From assembly GCA_023423475.1 (NCBI GenBank), contig JAFAFN010000598.1, positions 1 through 7,076 on the forward strand: a DNA stretch of 7,076 nucleotides, given 5' to 3'. A program made the position numbers and the translations under genes. The notes beneath the pieces were generated by a model. That model made no database searches. It was not told the origin of the DNA and saw only the letters and a list, made by a program, of their open reading frames with translations. How positions within the stretch are numbered: position 1 is the stretch's first letter; each line of letters starts with the position of its first letter. Below, in pieces: positions 4,167-7,076 of this stretch. This DNA is from Actinomycetes bacterium (GTDB taxonomy: Bacteria > Actinomycetota > Acidimicrobiia > Acidimicrobiales > Microtrichaceae).

Positions 4167-7076
4167 ATGGACGCGACTTCCCCACGTTGGACACAAGTCA
4201 CCCCGTCCCAGCACTCCTGGGAAGCCGACGCGCTCGATGCGTTGCGATCCCTCCTGCCCGACGCCGACCCCTTCCGGGTGTGGACGAACTTCGAGTTCAC
4301 CGACGGCGGCCGCATCCACGAAGCCGACGCCCTGGCGGTCACCCCCAAGGGCGTGTTCCTGATCGAGATCAAGTCGTGGTCAGGTCGGGTGCGGGGCGAC
4401 CAGGGCAACTGGGTGCAGGAACGACGTGACGGCACCGTCATGTCGTATGGCAACCCCGCTCGCCTCAACCAGGGCAAGGTCCGGAGCCTGGCCAGCCTGA
4501 TCAAGCGCAACTGGAGCGGTGGGCCGACGGCACCGCGCTCGCCCTACATCGAGTCGCTCGTGTGGTTCTCGAACCCGAACCTGCGGGTCGCGCTGCCCAT
4601 CGAGCTGCACAGCCAGGTGGCGGTCGCGGACGACAACGAGCATGCCGGACACGTCCAGACCCTGAGCCAGGCGATCATCGACATCGGCGAGGCCGAATCC
4701 TCTCGCACCGGGTTCCGGCGCATCACGGCCGCGCAGTCCGATGAGTTCGCCGCGACCATGGCTCGCATCGGGTTCAAGGAGTCGACGCGGACCCGTACCG
4801 CAGGGTCCTACGTGCTGCAGCTTCCGGCGTTTGCCGAGCGGGGTGCGACGCAGGACTTCGATGCGAAGCACAAGCTCACGAAGCTGCCGGCGCGGGTGCG
4901 CATCTACTCGACGGTGGCCGGTTCGACGCCGGAGGAGGCGGCAGCCCTGCGAGAGGCAGCGCAGCGCGAGCACATGGCGACGCTGAACCTCCACATCGAC
5001 GGCATCGTGCGAGCGGTCGACATCGACATCACCGAGTTCGGCCCCGCAGTGGTGTTCGAACAACACGCCGACGCGATCCGTCTCGACCGCTTCCTCGCCG
5101 AGCGGTCAGACGAGCTCGACACCGACGCACGCCTGCGCATCGTGGAACAGGTCGTCGCGACCGTTCGTGAGATGCACCGCCGACGAATCTCGCACCGCAT
5201 GCTGACCCCCGAGTCGGTGTGGTTGCGTCCAGCGCGCCGCAGCGGCCCGGCCAACGACGCGGGGAGCACCGGTTGGGAGCCGCTGATCTCGGACTTCGGG
5301 CTGGCTGCCAGGGAGAGCGCCGACGGCCCCGGCACCGTGGCGACGTACACCCGCGTCGGCTCGCTCCCCGTCGCTCGTACCGGCGCCGCGTCGATCGTGC
5401 TCGGCGACCCGGCGATGGAGACGTACCTGGCCCCAGAGGCGTTCACCGACTCCGACCCTGACGGGGTGGCACTCGATGCCTTCTCGATCGGCGCCTTGAC
5501 CTACCTGCTGTTCACCGGTCAGCCCCCTGCCACCGAGCGCAGCGAGATGCACTCGGCGCTCGGCTCGACCGGGTTGTCGGTGTCCGCCGTGGTGCCCGAG
5601 ATCGACCCGAGGATCGAGGACCTGGTGCGAGCGTGCACCAACCCGATCGTGTCGGACCGCACCACCTCGATGGCCGAGATCCTCGACCGCGTCGCGCTCG
5701 CCCGGGGCAACGACTCAACAGCGCCCGACACCGAGATCGACATCGACCCGCTGACAGCGGAGCCAGGCGACGTTTTGGGCGAGCGGTTCGAGCTCAAACG
5801 GCGACTCGGTAAGGGGTCGACTGCGGTGGCGTTGTGGTGCCACGACCGTGCGCACGACCGCGACGTGGTGCTCAAGGTTGCCTCGAAGCCGGCGAATGAC
5901 GATCGGCTCGAACGCGAAGCCGAGGCGATCGCCAACCTGCGCCAGGAGAACGTCGTCGAGCTCTACGAGCAGCTCACCCTGGGTGACCGCAAGGTGCTGG
6001 TCCTGTCGTTCGCCGGTGAGCGCTCGCTCGCTGGCTACCTGCGCGCCGAGGGTCCGGTCAGCACCGACTTCCTTCGCCGTTGGGGCCAGGACCTGCTCGA
6101 GGCCATTCGCTACCTCGAGAAGGTCGGCGTCTCACACCGCGACGTGAAGCCCGACAACCTGGGCATCGTCGAGATGGGCCCACGCAAGCAGTCCCACCTG
6201 GTCCTGTTCGACTTCTCGCTTGCTGGCACCTCGGCCGACGATCTGACCGCCGGCACGCCGAGCTACCTGGACCCGTTCCTGTCCGACGACGGACGCCAGC
6301 GCTACGACCTGGCTGCGGAGCGTTATGCAGCAGCGGTCACGATCCACGAGATGGCGACGGGGGAGACACCCAACTGGGGCGACGGCCGCAGCGATCCCGC
6401 CTACCTGCCTGCCGATGTGCAGCCGACGCTGCTGATCGAAGCGATCGACCCTGAAGTGCGTGGCCCCGTCGTCGAGTTCCTCACTCGTTCGCTCCAGCGG
6501 GACCCCGCCCTGCGCTTCGACACTGCCGACGACATGGCACGCGCGTGGCTGGCCGTCTTCGCCGACTGGGAGCACACCGGCGAGGGCGACGACACCGATG
6601 ACAACGGGACGACCCTGTCGACGCGGCTGCCAGAGAACCTGTCACTCGACGACCCGATCACCTCGCTGCCGACGAGCCGCAAGGTGCGCTCAGCACTCCG
6701 CAAGGTCGGCGCCGAGACCATTCGAGGGGTCGCCACGCTCGACGCTGTGGCGGTCAACAAGAGTCGCGGTGTCGCGGTCAAGACACGCAAGCAGGTGCTG
6801 CGGCTCCGTGCTGTAGTGCTCGAGCACTTCGCCGAGCAGCTCGCGGCGCCGGAGACCCAGACCACTCCTTCCGGCTCCCGCTCGACATCGGGCCCGCAGA
6901 TCGACGTCACGGTCACCGTGCCGACGGTGCAGGTTGCCGCAGGAGTCGGCACGCCGTCGGTGACCGCGTCATCGCTGCCCGATCTCGACCAGCTGAGCAC
7001 GCTGCTGATCCCACCTCGTGGCAAACGGGGCCCGGCCGGCTCGGTCGCTGAGACGGTGCGGGGGCTGCTCTGCCTT
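4167..7076 (+). CDS. pglW: PglW-type BREX serine/threonine kinase (NERD, pseudokinase, kinase), 3' end outside the window
   Basis: The kinase component of phage growth limitation / type 2 BREX defence. The frame stays open for 970 codons to the right edge, so the C-terminus is missing. It opens like known PglW proteins (VTPSQ, then LLPDADPF and WTNFEF). Residues about 15-110 are a NERD nuclease-like domain with E19, D54 and E67-I-K69. Residues about 240-525 are a degenerate kinase: no glycine loop, VRIY where VAIK is expected, H343-R-M345 in place of HRD, S350 for the catalytic-loop Asn, yet DFG (376-378) and APE (422-424) are kept. Residues about 540-800 are a kinase with glycine loop GKGS (548-551), K570, E584, H657-R-D659, K661 and N664, but DFS (682-684) for DFG and LDP (701-703) near the APE position. 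Residues 831-888 form a helix-hairpin-helix / RNA polymerase alpha-CTD-like unit, followed by a linker and a LIPPRGKRG segment. The ATG at 4167 is the only start after an in-frame TAG (4146-4148); GAGAGGAA lies almost against it. Partners pglX, pglY and pglZ should lie to the right. Confidence 0.85.
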   Translation, partial: MDATSPRWTQVTPSQHSWEADALDALRSLLPDADPFRVWTNFEFTDGGRIHEADALAVTPKGVFLIEIKSWSGRVRGDQGNWVQERRDGTVMSYGNPARLNQGKVRSLASLIKRNWSGGPTAPRSPYIESLVWFSNPNLRVALPIELHSQVAVADDNEHAGHVQTLSQAIIDIGEAESSRTGFRRITAAQSDEFAATMARIGFKESTRTRTAGSYVLQLPAFAERGATQDFDAKHKLTKLPARVRIYSTVAGSTPEEAAALREAAQREHMATLNLHIDGIVRAVDIDITEFGPAVVFEQHADAIRLDRFLAERSDELDTDARLRIVEQVVATVREMHRRRISHRMLTPESVWLRPARRSGPANDAGSTGWEPLISDFGLAARESADGPGTVATYTRVGSLPVARTGAASIVLGDPAMETYLAPEAFTDSDPDGVALDAFSIGALTYLLFTGQPPATERSEMHSALGSTGLSVSAVVPEIDPRIEDLVRACTNPIVSDRTTSMAEILDRVALARGNDSTAPDTEIDIDPLTAEPGDVLGERFELKRRLGKGSTAVALWCHDRAHDRDVVLKVASKPANDDRLEREAEAIANLRQENVVELYEQLTLGDRKVLVLSFAGERSLAGYLRAEGPVSTDFLRRWGQDLLEAIRYLEKVGVSHRDVKPDNLGIVEMGPRKQSHLVLFDFSLAGTSADDLTAGTPSYLDPFLSDDGRQRYDLAAERYAAAVTIHEMATGETPNWGDGRSDPAYLPADVQPTLLIEAIDPEVRGPVVEFLTRSLQRDPALRFDTADDMARAWLAVFADWEHTGEGDDTDDNGTTLSTRLPENLSLDDPITSLPTSRKVRSALRKVGAETIRGVATLDAVAVNKSRGVAVKTRKQVLRLRAVVLEHFAEQLAAPETQTTPSGSRSTSGPQIDVTVTVPTVQVAAGVGTPSVTASSLPDLDQLSTLLIPPRGKRGPAGSVAETVRGLLCL

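Noticed and set aside
4036..4194. Longer version of the zinc-ribbon gene starting at 4194 on the minus strand
   Set aside because: The added 53 residues do not look like a domain, would overlap the pglW start antisense, and the ATG at 4035 has a strong, well-spaced ribosome site and begins right at the zinc ribbon.
4380..5066. 228-codon minus-strand frame antisense to pglW
   Set aside because: It lies opposite the conserved NERD/pseudokinase coding sequence, has R/H/V-rich composition without domain features, and no ribosome site stands out.
1..7076. Attachment site, tRNA gene or terminal repeats for the recombinase
   Set aside because: No tRNA-like cloverleaf and no repeated core sequence was noticed by eye; the element's ends probably lie outside the window.

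Overview
The window reads as GC-rich actinobacterial DNA. Third codon positions are strongly G/C-biased, and one gene carries an exported two-cysteine domain after a zinc-ribbon/transmembrane segment, a pattern typical of Actinomycetota. Placement below the phylum is not possible from the sequence alone. No rRNA, tRNA, CRISPR array or insertion sequence was seen. The content (tyrosine recombinase, nuclease-like gene, PglW-type kinase) fits an accessory or defence island.

Layout. (1) Positions 3-1991, plus strand: C-terminal bulk of a large tyrosine recombinase whose start lies left of the window. It keeps the full R-K-HxxR-H-Y catalytic set and carries several small excisionase/MerR-like winged-helix modules. 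(2) Positions 2016-2975, plus strand, 24 bp later: a 319-residue DUF4268-type protein with a PD-(D/E)XK-like N-terminal half. (3) Positions 3013-4035, minus strand and convergent: a single-pass membrane protein with two cytoplasmic zinc ribbons and an external DUF732-like plus beta-rich region. (4) A 131-bp divergent intergenic region. (5) Positions 4167-7076, plus strand, running off the right edge: 970 residues of a NERD / pseudokinase / kinase protein that matches the architecture of PglW, the serine/threonine kinase of phage growth limitation (type 2 BREX).

How the parts may work together. PglW is established as the kinase of Pgl/BREX type 2, which also uses the PglX methyltransferase, PglY ATPase and PglZ phosphatase-fold protein; those partners would be expected just right of the window. 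The recombinase and nuclease-like gene at the left look like a mobile cassette beside this defence locus. The membrane zinc-ribbon protein between them has no established role in BREX; it may be a resident chromosomal gene or an unrecognised accessory. The main points of interest are the multi-module recombinase, the way kinase motifs are divided between the two kinase domains of PglW, and the tight recombinase/nuclease junction.
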